Below are positions 1-13,600 of a stretch of DNA of 64,000 nt, one piece after another. The stretch lies in NCBI GenBank assembly GCA_037951105.1, contig JBAMJV010008464.1, forward strand, positions 41,001 through 105,000, given 5' to 3'. The notes under the pieces were generated by a model. It did no database searches. It was not told the DNA's origin and saw only the letters and a list, made by a program, of their open reading frames with translations. Position 1 is the stretch's first letter. Each line of letters begins with the position of its first letter. A program made the translations under genes and the position numbers. The stretch comes from Echinarachnius parma (Eukaryota > Echinodermata > Echinoidea > Clypeasteroida > Echinarachniidae).

Positions 1-1627
1 TTTTGCACACAAACACACACAGAGGCCAAGTTTTCCTGTGACTTTTTCCAATACTGAGGTATTTTGAATGATTTTTGGTGATCTTTTCAGATGATACGGA
101 TAAGGTGAAAATTTGTGGTTGCTAATGTCCGAGATGGACTATAATAGACAATCAGGAGTGGATACTTTAGAGGGGGAAAAAGGGTATTCCTCATTGGAAT
201 TTAGTTCTGAGTAGAATTAATCATGGGAGGAAGTGGAGAGAGGTGAAATATTGAGTTTTTAAAAGAATTGAAAATAAAGAAAGAAATGTACACTTGTAAG
301 TTGATAGAATTAGATACATCTACTTGTAAAAAAAGGGGGTTATTTTTGTCAAAAACTAGCTCTTAGAGCACAGATTTTTCTTTGTTGGAATTAGTTAATT
401 GTAAAACTAGAGAAATGTATTTTACATGTACTGTACATCTGAACAATTCCTTTTCTCTGAATTACCCACATTACATATTATGTACCATGAGATATCCTGG
501 GGGGAAAACATTAAGATGAGAGAAATACACTTAGTGGGGGGATACTGGATACATTTACTAAAATCTCCATAATGAATGTAAGAAAAAGTATAGTTTTTGT
601 CTTAATTAGTTCTGAGAAGAACACTCAATTCATCAATTGATTAGTTCTGAGCATAAAATAATGGAAGGAAGTGGAGAGAGATGCCCATCAAGGACGAGAG
701 CTATTTTAAGGCAAAATTGATCATTGTTTTCCTCTACAAATTGGCAACTCCTAAATTTTGTTGACCGATCAATGACATAAAAATAGGTGGAAAATATTTA
801 GTAATGACCATTTAAGACCAATATGAAGTGACTTTGCCGCAAAGTTGCCAATTTGAACGCCAATATCTGTTTTTAAAATATCACAATGTGTTGCCAATTT
901 AAGGATTTTTCTAAATTATAGTGATTTACGCAATAATAAAAATCATTAAAAAATAACTAAAGCAGGTAGAGTAACAAAATAGGGCTCTAAAAATAGAGGA
1001 ATTTATGCTCTTTCTTCCTGTATACTTCACATAACTAGTCTTCTTCTTGTTTAAGTGTAGGACTACCAAACCACAAATATGTGGGCCTTAGGCACTGATG
1101 GGTAAGGAAACAAAATAATTTAGAAATACTCAAGTGAGTAAATACATATACTGTACAGGAAGGAAGAAGCATACATTTTTGGAAAATAAGTTCTTTGGAA
1201 AAACGATGACAGTGGGTACATAGGTAAGAGATAGAAAAAATACAGAGTATTCTTTCTTCAAAGTTTTAAAAAGAACTTTTGGAGAAAAAATGCATGTTTC
1301 TGTTTAATACCCTTTACTCTAATCATGTTCTCTTTTGAAAACAAATTTAGATCTTCAAAGAAAGAATCCTCTTTCTTTCTCTTTTCCACATTCCATATGT
1401 TTTGTTCTCTTCATAATAATTTGAGCATCATGTAGAAATAAAAGATTATTTTGAAATTGCTGCCTATCGTAAAATCATTTACGAGCAACTCGCCATTGGT
1501 TTTGACATACAATTTCACTTATTTCTGACTTCAGATGCTAAAAACACATTTTCTTTTGCTCGTTTTCACGAAAATGGGAAGGAATATTCATTAAATATAC
1601 TTGAATATCTGCTTCATTTGGTGACAG
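1..1627. other. TARBP1 upstream intron (no coding found)
   Basis: AT-rich sequence before the first recognisable TARBP1 exon. No exon could be supported. Two diverged blocks around 197-255 and 640-690 share the words TTAGTTCTGAG and GGAAGTGGAGAGAG, so part of it is an old local duplication. It is called intron because the exon at 1628 opens with an acceptor (TTTGGTGACAG) and the human protein has several hundred residues N-terminal to what is seen here. Confidence 0.6.
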
Positions 1628-4600
1628 TTGATCCTGGGACCACTGCTCACAGCCTTGCATGAGGAGTACCTGTATACCAAACCTCCTGACGTAGCGCCAG
1701 GCTCGCATCCTCCCATAGGCCTTGCTCTCAAGAAGTTCCTTCCTTCGTGCATGCAGCTTCTGCCCCAGAATACCAGATCAGGTAAGGCTAATTTTAAAGG
1801 GCTCCATTACTTTATAAGATTTTTTTTAAAGGTAATATTTGCGACTTTAATCATATATATACCAATATTATTATAACATTCTTTGGAATGATTTGTGATA
1901 GTTTAATTGAACAAAACACTGTTTACCTGAAGAAAAAAGTAAAAATTTATGACAGATTTTATCCATGATCATTCATGTGAAGTAACTTTACTTGGTTACT
2001 GTGAACATTCAAATTATCCACATTTCGGATACTTTTGCTACTAATTATTATTTTCTAGTGTTGTATTGTTAGCTTCTTTTTGTTACCCCACCTTTTTTGT
2101 ATAGCTCTATGTGCTATTAAATGTTAGCTTATTACAAATACAACCTGCCTAAAGTGGCCACCAGCCTAAAGTGGCCACCCAAAAAGGTCCCCTGCAGAAA
2201 AAAAACAATGCTATACTTATGTCACCTGTCTACAGTGGCCAATTTTCTTCTTTCCCTTAGGTGGTCACTATGCACAGGTTTAACTGTTCTACTTTCTAAC
2301 AAAGCATTTTCTGTTGGTTCCCCCTAAGGGTTGATACGCGTGTCTGAAAAACTTGGGGATTTTTTTGTGTGCCGATTTTGGCGTGAAGATTTCAGTTCAC
2401 GAGTCACACGATGCACCATGTGCTTGCTAACGATTTGTGTACGTAGTATTAGGTCCGATTTGAAGATTGATGTAAAAAAACTAAACTTGACAGCAGAAGT
2501 GATGACATCTGAATGTCATTGAGTCATATGTGTGGGAGATCGCTGTGGGGCAGCATTTGATATTCAGTGTAGGATGACTTCAATTTCAATTTCAATTTAG
2601 TTTATTCAACACTTTCATTAAAAACATACAAAGGAAACATATCAAAATACAATCAGCATACAAATATCAATATAAAAATATCAATACAAAAAAGCAAAAA
2701 ACAAATTACATGAAAGTGTTTGGTACCAGTAGAAAGGCTGAGCCTTATATGGAAACTGGTACCATCCTAGACAAAAAAATAGCAAAATTTAAAGTGTGAT
2801 AACAACATCAAGTAATTATAAAAGTACGCACACACAACACACACACATACACATACCATACAGGCCTTGGGTGTTATTATTGCACAGTGTATTTATCAAG
2901 TACAAATGTTTTGTATCTCTTTTTAAAAACATTTAGAGAAGGACTCTCTCTAATATGACTGGGCAAATTATTCCATATTAAAGGACCATTAAAAAATATA
3001 GATTTATGAAAGGCTGAAGTTCGAGTGCAAGGCAAGTTAAAATTATTGCAATTTCTTGTCACATGTTCATGTACTGTCAAAGTTAATTTAAAATGACTTA
3101 AATTGGACGGAGGAAGTACATTTTTAAAACACAAGTACATAAATATGGCAATTTGAAAAGTATACATATCATATATATTTAAAAGTTTAAGGCTTAAAAA
3201 GATTGGCATACTAGGGGCAAGGTATTCACTATGATTTATAATGCGAATTGCTTTTTTCTGTAATTTTAAAAGTCTATTCATATTAAAGTTTGTGCAATTT
3301 ACCCATTCAAGAATGCAATAATTCAAAAAAGCTAAATTAAGAGTATTATACAGCATCATTAAAATATTTTTAGGAAGCATCTTTAATCTATATAAAATAC
3401 CTATGTTCTTAGACAACCTATTGCAGACATCACCAACATGCTCATTCCAAGTTAGTCTTTCATCGATTATGACACCTACAAATTTTACATATTTCACCTG
3501 CTCAATATAATCTCCTTTAATTCTTATAAGAAAGTTACCCATATCAATGTTTCTATTGGAGAAAATCATATAATTTGTTTTTTTAATATTCAATACAAGT
3601 TTATTCATTTCAAACCAATCTACTAATTTACTAAATTCTAAAATAAAACTTTCTTGTAGAAACTGAGCATCTTTATGGGACATGAATACGATAGTGTCGT
3701 CTGCAAAGAGGATTAGTTTTAACATCTGTGAAACATTACAAATATCATTAATATACAAAATAAAAAGTAATGGACCAAGGATCGAACCTTGGGGCACTCC
3801 ACATTTTACTGTAAGGTGATGAGACTCGACGTTTTCATAAGAAACAAACTGCTTTCGATTACTCAAATAACTTTTAAACCATTGCCATAAAGTGCCACGA
3901 ATACCATATAAATGAAGTTTTTGTAAAAGAATAGAATGATCAAGGGAATCAAAAGCTTTACTTAAGTCTAAAAATAAACCAATCATAATTTCTTTATTCT
4001 CTAAAGCATACAAAGTTTTATAAAGAAATTCAATAAGAGCAGACTTCATTATCAAACTGGCTAAATTGGTAAATGCTGGGCCTTTTTAGGGTTCATTGAC
4101 TTTATGAAATTGTGTCATTGGTCTGAGATTTCTGAGAAAAAAGAACAAAGAGGTTTTCCAATTCCAATATATATTTTTATTATGATCTTTTGGAGAACTG
4201 GAGAACTGTTTAATTTCTCTTTTTAACCTCATCACTTCTTTAATTTGGGGGTTCAAAAACCAATTTGATAGGAACAAAAGAATCAAAATGACATGAAAAT
4301 TACAACCTCCACCATTTTGTTTGCCATCCCATTTTTAACCACAGTGCCTTCGAGTACAGCATTAAATTAAATCTTTTCTCACAAAATATGTGTGAATGGA
4401 CGCTTATCTTTGATACTGACATCCCATTCATACATGAGCTCGGCACTGGCCCATGACAAGCTTTTTACCCATTCATTTTAAGAAACTTCACGGCACAAGG
4501 ATCGCGCAAGTATGAATGGAAACTGGCTCAGATACTCTGCGCCATGGGCGTCGATCTGCAATTGATACCTATTTATCAGGGGGGATGATCATCCCCCCCT

Positions 4601-7600
4601 GATGAATAGGTATTACATAAGGATTGACGCCCATGTTCTGTGCATGTGCAATACAAACTTGACATTGGGAATTCAAAATGACGCAGTGACCCCCTATTCT
4701 GACGTACCATGAAGGGCGAATAATCAGAGCGAGTGCCGTGCCACTGTTTCCATTCATACTTGCACAAACACCAACTATTCAGCACTTGTCTGGCATATGC
4801 GTAAACCACCTCCCAAGCTGGCTCACAATAAATGCCAGGCTGAGCCAGTGCCGAGTTATAACAAACCCATTCATACTTGCGTCTGGCACTGGCTCGGCAC
4901 CGGCTTAAGCCAGTGCCATGTTCAGGTATGAATGGGATGTGATCATGTTTATCAGCCCTCATTCTCGTAGTCATTCTCTATCTGTCTCACGCCAAGGGCT
5001 GGATTGTGAAGGGTATTGGAATGGGTGTATGTGCTGGAGGCCCTCGAATTCCAGTACACGACCCACCAGTTGCATTTCATGCCACGTGCGTACATATACT
5101 CATTTCTTTAGGTACAGCTTGTAATAAACTAGTCCCGTAGCAATGGGGGGGGGGGGGGGGGGGGGTGGCATATTTGCATCCGGAACCCTTGGGAAATTAC
5201 AGTCAATACAGCATCAGTCCCATAGTGGTTATTTGTTTTAAAGGGTACCACCACCCAAAAATAATATTTTTATTAAAGAAAGGTAACATCTTTACGAAAA
5301 TATGTTTCCAGAAAAAGAAAAAAAAAATTGGAAACGCATCACCATTCTAAAGCATGCGTTCATGCGGTCTGAATTACGCAGAATGCTATGTGTGCTGTGA
5401 ATTGCAATGTGTGCAGAGCGAACGAATCGCCCGGGAATCTATTGTTTACAAACGTGCGCGTGAATAGCATTGGCGCACTCGCAAATGGTTGGCCCATATG
5501 GAACCAGGAAATAGCAGTGGTTCCGTAAGTGGTGGAAATTAATTGCTTTGTTTATGAATTACACAACCCTTTGCAAAATGTTGGGTATCTATTTGATATC
5601 ACAAAACGGTACCAAAACATATAATAATGTGTTGTTCTTTGCCAGGTGGTCCCCTTTAAAGCAAACTACATCAATCTGGCATTTGTGAAGAAAATGGATT
5701 TGGACGTCCTGATTCTGTATATTGTTGGACTTCTGGGCCAGTGGGTCTGTATGGAATTGTCCGCGGGGCCTATTGGGATTTGGTCCTTTGGACTATCGCC
5801 ATATACCATATGTCATGAGAACAGTAGATTATCAAAGAAATGTCAAACATTCCATAAAATAGTTTTTGTTATACATTTGAGTATTTGGCCAATATTCTCA
5901 CTTTGCTGAAATTTTCTTGGACTTTCTCTTTGCTAAGTTAGCAAAGAGAAAATCCAGAATGCTAAGCCTATCTCCAATGTGATACCATACTGAAAACTTT
6001 CCAAGATTCTGAAAAAGGATCACCTTCATGCACTTCCTGTTTGAACTAATCTTGGGTTGGGATTAATTTGGAACTCTCCGTCAGTTGTTACATCATTGCA
6101 CCCATTTAGTTTCTTTAAACCGAAAACTCAATGAAAATCCTATAATATGCATATTGTACCTCTTCTGAAAGCTGAGAACATACTGAGCATGAAAAGGTTA
6201 ATTTTGAAGCCCTAACACCGCCCAGAAAACAGTTAAAAGCAAATTTAAACTCTTATTCTGAACCCCGATTTTCGCCGTTTGACGGCGATTTGGTGCAGAG
6301 AAATTTGATGACGTCACAGGTTGACTAGGCCCAAACCACCCCGCCTACGGCGGCCGCGGACGGTAGAGCGGTAGTACCATAGTACCCTCTGCCTCCCCCA
6401 ACGATCCCCCAGTCCAGCTCGCGCGAGTTATGCTGCCCTGCTCAATCGATAGAACGCCGTCCTTGTCAATGTCATTTTTCTTGTTAGATTCGACCTGATA
6501 TCTGCAAAATCGGAGAATGGTGGAAATGTCTGAAGGAAGTGAAGATTTCAGGCATGGTTTTGAGGTGGAAATCGCCAGTATCGACAAAGTTGAATTCGAG
6601 TCGCAAAGTCGGGAAAAGGTGCATGGCGTATGGTAGATCGACAAAACTATCACTTTCATGGCCTCTTTGACTTTGACATTATATTGTATTTTTCTCTGTC
6701 GGCATTCTAAGCCGACAGTGAAAAATAACAATAATAATGTCGAAGAGGCCTTGAAAGTGATAGATTTGTCGATCTGGCGTATGGCTGCGGCAATTGTATA
6801 GCGAATTGCACCATGTCCATGCACTAGTTTGCCGGGAAAAATGCTGGTGTAAAGGGCGCATTGAAACCCGCACTCCGGTGTCGGCACGCTACCCCGCTAG
6901 CTGGCCGTGCCGCGCTCGTGAAGAGTACCCTACGAAACACAAATGTAACGTACCCAAAATCAACTAAATCTTCAAAAATTGCTCAAATAATGGTCATGAT
7001 TTCAAAGTAGTTATCTTTTTTACCTGTTTTGTGTAACTACTTTGAAATCATGACCATTATTTGAGCAATGGTCGAAGATTTAGTTGTTTTTGGGTACGTT
7101 ACATTAATTTGTTTCGTATGGTACTCTTCACGAGCGCGTCACGGGCAGCGTAGTGTGCCGACACCGGAGTGCGGGTACAATAGTGAACTAGCACCAAAAG
7201 TCTCCCAAATCCCCGTTATCATTGTCGCTGTCTGATGAATCATTCCTGTCCTCTTCTTCATCTTCTTCGGAAAAATCCATTGCGAAACTCAGTTCGAGAG
7301 TATTTTCCTCCATTTTCCTCGAAATAAAACTGTCGAGCTCGATCGTACGTTATCAAAAAGCAATATACACAACACATGCAGTACATACAATGCACGCGCG
7401 TCGCTTTGCTTGATCAGCTGATCGGCCGGGCCCATTCAACCGGTGACGTCACGATTTTCAGGCCGATCGTTGAGCGAATTTCAGTCAACGAGACGGCTCT
7501 CTTTTGCCCCATTTTCGAAGACTTTTTAAGTCAAATTTCAACATCTATATCGCGGATTAAGTTAATATCCTTAGAAAAAGTAACATTTCCTTCACAAACA

Positions 7601-10600
7601 TACCAAATTTTGCCAATTTGAAAGTCAACGAGGGTTCGGTTTAATAATTCAACAATGACCGGAAATACTGCTTCAAAACAAACGGTCTAACAACACGAAA
7701 ATCAAAGACACCCACAAATGCCCTGTAGTTGTGTTTTAGAAGCGGTGACGACATACTTGAGTTATATGAGTGAATACTCCTCTTTAGGGCAGCTTTACAA
7801 GATCGTGCCTTTCCCTGAATCTTGCTACAGATCGGGTCGGTGTTTTAATTTTTGTTGTGCAGCCTTCAATGCCACAAACCGTCCTGGTCATCTTTAACCC
7901 TAGGGTGGAGTTTTGCGAGTTGAGTGGGCATCGGAATTGATGTATTACCGGGGGCTCTTCAAGATTTTCAGGTCCTGAATTGAAGTTTAAACGTCACTTG
8001 GCGTTCCATGTGCTCGCAAACGTTTTCTTGTTTATGTTGCTTTGCTGTGAACTGGAGAAAATGGAGACGATTTTCTAGCTTTTTAAATGTCTCTGCTACA
8101 AAGTGGTATGTGTAGTAGATCGCTGTGGGGCAGTATTTGATATTCAGTGTAGGATGACTTCATTATCAAACTGGCTAAATTGGTAAATGCCTAAAAAAAT
8201 TGTACTGAAAAATATTTTGTGATTAAAAGAGAGCAAAGAAAATGGGATTCCAACGGGATTCGAACCCGAGACCATAGCTCAGTCGGTAAGAGCACTGGTC
8301 TAGCAATCTGGAGGTCTCGGGTTCGAATCCCGTTGGAATCCCATTTTCTTTGCTCTCTTTTAATCACATTATATTTTTTGGTCAGTTTCTCTGTGTGTTT
8401 GAATTAATTGAAAAATATTTTATCAAGAAGATTCCAGTTATCAGAGATTCATAAACTTGAACTTGCATCAATAAATATTTCAGAGAAGATAACAGTTTTT
8501 TTGTGGAATGATAAATATCTGATAAGCAGCAATATTTTCTTGATAGTTAGTATTGAGAACATAATATCCCCACATCAGGTCGATTTAGCCTCAGAAATTG
8601 CAAAAAGAGCCCCCCCCCCCCCCCCCGCCCTTGAAAAAACATAAAAGTGCTCCTGTGAATATGCTTAGATTTCAATGCAAGAGAAAGTAGCTGCTAAAAA
8701 ATAAATGTTATTTTCCCTGTTGCTTGGTCATCTGAGTAAATTGTTGTACATTCATAAATTAATGGTAAATATATTACTCATTGCGGATATAGTATCAAAA
8801 ATAATATCGCTAGTGATATTCGTTTGTCTCGCAATGTATGGTCAACATGGAATCTAAAAGATCACGACGTTTCGTATGCCGCTGCAATACTTTGTCAAGT
8901 GATATAAAATAATGTAAACAATCCTGTTTTATGCTCTCGTGCGGCTTGGGTGGCGATTAATTTGGAACTCTCCGTCAGTTGTTACATCATTGCACCCATT
9001 TAGTTTCTTTAATAATTCAACAATGACCGGAAATACTGCTTCAAAACAAACGGTCTCACAACACGAAAATCAAAGACACCCACAAATGCCCTGCAGTTGT
9101 GTTTTAGAAGCGGTGACGACATACTGGAGTTTATATGAGCGAATACTACTCTCTAGGGCAGCTTTACAAGATCGTGCCTTTCCCTAAATCTTGCTGCAGA
9201 TTGGGTGGGTGTTGTCTTCATTTTTGTAGTGCAGCCGTCAATCCCACAATCCTTCCAGATCATCTTTTCCCCAAGGGTCGAGTCGTGCGAGTTGAGTGGG
9301 CATCGGAATCGGTGTATGACGAGGGTCTTTGAGATTTCAGTTCACGAATTTAAGTTTAAACGTCACTTGGCGTTCCATGTGCTCGCAAACGTTTTCTTGT
9401 TTAAGTTGCTTAATATTTGCTGTGGAGAAAATGGAGACGATTTTCTAGCTTTTTTAAATGTTTCCGGTACAAAGTGGTTGGGGGCATACATTTTGGGTTG
9501 TTCTGTCAATCGCTGTGACGTGCATGCATGCATGCTTGTCTATTTGTCCTGTTCTTGTTATTGCTTTATCTCAAATATCGTTTGGCAGGTGGACATTGAT
9601 ATTGGCAGGGCTCTACACTTACCTTTTTTGTCAGTGGCCCAGTCGGGCAAGTAAAATCATTTCTTCCCCTTTTCTGGTGGCCCGAAAGAAAATTTTATTT
9701 CATAAGAAAACTTTTTACTATTCCCTCTATTCACTCTTTCCTGATAAAACCTGTAATTATAGATGAAGCATGACATGGACACGATGGAAGAAAACAAGAT
9801 TTTTCTAATTTTGCCAATGTTGGGCTGAAAATCTGCTTGCCCAATCAGGCCACCAAAATATGACTTCTATCCATTTTTGCTGGCCCGAAGTGCAATTTCA
9901 CTGGCCCTGGGCCAGCGGGCCAGTGTGAGTGTCGAGCCCTGATATTGGTGTCAAATACTGAGTGACTTGGAAGAGTTAAAGTGATCTATTAGCTTCATAA
10001 CATTTTCCCCAAAGTGATATTTGATACTTCAATCATATATCAATATCATCGTAAGATTTTTCTGAATGATATGTGATATTTTCATGGAAAAAGAACAAAG
10101 AACAATGAACATCTTTATTGTTCTCTGTAGAAATAAGTAGATAAGAATCTATTTTACATATTAAGTCATGAAAATGTTGTTGTTATCAAGTGGGAAAATG
10201 TTCTCTTCTGTGAAAACATCTTGATTACATCACAAGAACAATGCTAGGAAAACAAAACCCACGTCCTCCATTTTGTTGTGTGCATTTTATACTACATGTC
10301 ATTTAGCCGTGTCGGAGCTCTCTTGGGAAATTAACCAGGCTTTGAGAGACACAAGCACATCTATTCTCGGAAAAAAAGCCCCAAGGAGGCGGAACGTTGT
10401 GCAGCCATCAATCCCACAATCCTTTGTGTGTTCTCGCCATGGGGCAGTGGACGTGATGCGCCGATTGCGGAAGAGCCTGAAGAATCTAGGTGCATTAGCC
10501 GATCGAGTCACATGGCGCACCGTGTGCTTGCAAGCTAGGGGCAGTGTTTGCGTTGGAACGCTTTAAAGGGATCGAGGAACCTTATCTGTATGATCAGCAG

Positions 10601-13600
10601 ACTCATTTGCATCTCTATAGTGGTTGTTTTCCTCTTCCTAAAAGAAATATGAAACAAGATTCAATTTTTTGCCGTGTCAGTAAATTACAACATAATTGGA
10701 ATTTTTAGATTCAATGTCAGTTTGAATTGTGAATCGAGAGTTACTTAAAACCAGGATATGTGTTTGCATCATAAGATTAAAAGAAGTTATGGTGAAATTT
10801 TTTTGTTGGTTTGAATGATACTATTATAGTTATTTATTTAATGGTGGTGCTTGATGTTGCTTCAAGATAATGTATTATATGTCTTTGTCAAGTTTGTTAT
10901 TGGCTGGTTTGGGCCAGGTTTGATCGGCAAAAGAAAGAATGATGTTTATTCGTAACCCAATATTGAACATGTGTAGGGTTCTGGGCAATTTAGACCCTAA
11001 AATGTCATTTTAATAGAGAGTTCAATACAGAGTTCAGTGCAGACCTCTGCCAGCCCCCCCCCCCCCCCCCCCAACAACAAAAACAGGGGGGGGGGGGAGG
11101 GCTCATATGCCAATGTCAGGGGGTTTATTTAATGAATTATTTAATGAATTTTATTATAAACAAATCTCAGAGTGCTGCTTTAAAGATCTTGGCCACCTTT
11201 TGCAAGTCAAAATTCAAAAGTCAAAAGTTGCGAGATAAATACAATAAAATTTCATTTAAGAGCTTGCCTGAAAACATTAGGGCTTGAAACCTCCTTTCCA
11301 TGGAGTTATATTGATTGTAAGACCTCAAAATGATAAAAAGGTTAGACTGCCGTTTATTCTAATAAATTTACGAGCCTTCGCCCGTGTATGGTTTCGCTCA
11401 CAATAGCTGTAACCGGTATAATCACAAACTCGCATATTGTACGACTTTAATTTGTTTGCAAAATAGCATGAACAGAGAAGCACAGCTGCTGCTTACTGTC
11501 ACAGTGTCAAACGTGACACTTGAATTTCCAATGGAAACTCTGTACTCTTGCACAGCCGTCCACCTCCGTGGCTGTGCGTGAACCACGCGCAGATTGTGGT
11601 AGGTCTGCTATGAACAGCGGCGAAAGTGATGACTTATAACCAAGATTCGTAAAACTTACAATGCATTTGTTCATTCTTTATTTTCGAGACTTTTTTGTGG
11701 CATGTACATGCAAGAAATGTTGTGTATACAATAAATTCACGTGAATAACTTCAACGGTGTTGTAATATTATGCTAAATCAGTTAAACAAATGGATTGGCC
11801 GTAATGTAGTTCTTTGAAGAGATGATTTCTTCCTTTTTTTCATAGTCATTTTTTATTTTTTATTACAGCCTTGTTCGATCTAAAATTTCATACATGTGTG
11901 TGATATATTCATCCTACTCCATCTACTAGAGACTGTTCATATATGATTTGTAAATCGCTGATACTCCCTTTAATGCTTGAAACCATTAAAACTAGCCCTG
12001 TGATTTTTTTTTTTTTTTTTTGCCTCTGCCGTTAAAGGTGCTTGATAGCATTGTCGGAGGATAAATTGCAAAACTGTCAATTTATGTTTTTGGTTGTCAG
12101 TAGTCATACATGTATGTTGGCCTGGATGGTTAAATGTCTGTAGTCATACATGTAATGCCTGGTAATGCACAATTGTTGACATATGAATCTGTTTGAAAGT
12201 GCTAGTACTGCTCCTCCAATATTTTGCCATGGAAATGTTCACAGGCATATTTATAATCATAGGCAATAACACTGATATATTATGTAATTCACCCATTCAT
12301 CGATTTTAACATTAAAATAATGAAATCAAACAAGTATTAACTGCACTGGTTTCACGTCCTTAGACATTAGAATGTGGCGGTATACATTAGCCTAATACAT
12401 GTAGGTACAAAAACCATATAATACAGTTTATCAGTGTATACGAATACATTGAAACTTTGATGTATTTGTAGACAATGATTTGTAAGTTGTACAAATGGTA
12501 ATTCATAAGCAGTAACAAGAAAAACAAACATTGGAAATTTAAAAAATAGATACCTGTATTGTACGGTTAACGGTTGGAATAAATTGAGTTCTGATATTTT
12601 GCATGTAATTTTATTGATAATTATCTTTCTTTTTATATTGTTCAAATACATTTCTAAATGTTATTTGTTTACATTATTTATAGGACACCGTTATGCATAG
12701 AGATCAGGCGATTTAACGGCAGGGTTGCCATGGGAATAAGGGGATAAGGCATATTTTTGGAAACCGCCATAGTGCTAGCGTCAGATGAGGATGATAATGG
12801 ACGATACTTGCAAGGGGCGTATTGCTTAAAGGGACTTAGTAACATTGTCAACATTCTCAAAATCCAATTGAAATTCTAGCGGTTCCCTCATATCTTGTTG
12901 TACTCTTATTAAAACAAAAAAAAGCATGGGACGGGTTTCGGTTTTTCAAATTTCCCTTTCGTTAAAAAGATATTTACGATTGAAGTGTTCAGATGTCAAA
13001 TTATCCAATGGATCGTCAGAACCATGTACAAAGTGAGTGCGATGAGTTAGTGAATGTCACTTTGCATTTTTGCTCATTACTCGGCCATATAAAGTCTGTT
13101 TAACTTGAAATTTTCACACAACACCCAGTGGACATGTCAGATAACATCACTATACATTGTATATAACCACTCATCGCTTTTTGCACATGTCAACAAAGTT
13201 ACTAGATCCCTTTAAAGGCAACGCAACTATATTTTTTACCCTCTTTTTTTTCGGCTTTGGTTCTCCGCAAGGCTTATCAGGTTTGAATATCACGCGGTCA
13301 CCAAGATACAGGTGATATTCCAGTGAGGTTACGGCAAAAAGAACTGCAAATTAGACTGTCCAGTTTAGAGGGTCGGTTATCGAGTCCTTGCAGAGTTCAG
13401 ATTAGTGAAACTGATATGTGCATATATTAGCGATCAGTGCTAGCACTTAAAAGGTGCAGACAGTTTATATTCTTTTTATTCGTTTTATTTTAATGCATAG
13501 TGATTTTTTATTAATTGTATCATTGTTTTTTTGTCTATTAATTTTTTGAAATATTTTTTGTATCAATGTATTTTTTGTATCAATGTTTTTTTGTTTATTA

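Larger units (their letters stand above)
6300..7462. mobile_element. composite GC-rich element with inverted ends and nested foldbacks
   Basis: The ends at about 6301-6336 and 7423-7462 are imperfect inverted repeats around TGACGTCA (GATGACGTCACAGGTTGA against TCAACCGGTGACGTCAC). The interior is richer in CpG than the flanks and holds a 142-bp Mutator-like mini element (6634-6775) and a roughly 310-bp palindrome (6867-7175). A minus-strand acidic mini-ORF is at 7190-7313. The mother element is not identified. Confidence 0.5.

Noticed and set aside
6345-6887. 180-aa minus-strand frame with [14 protein letters not shown]-hand-like
   Set aside because: It crosses the Mutator-like mini element, no flanking helix pattern, and the loop lacks the final Glu; judged coincidental.
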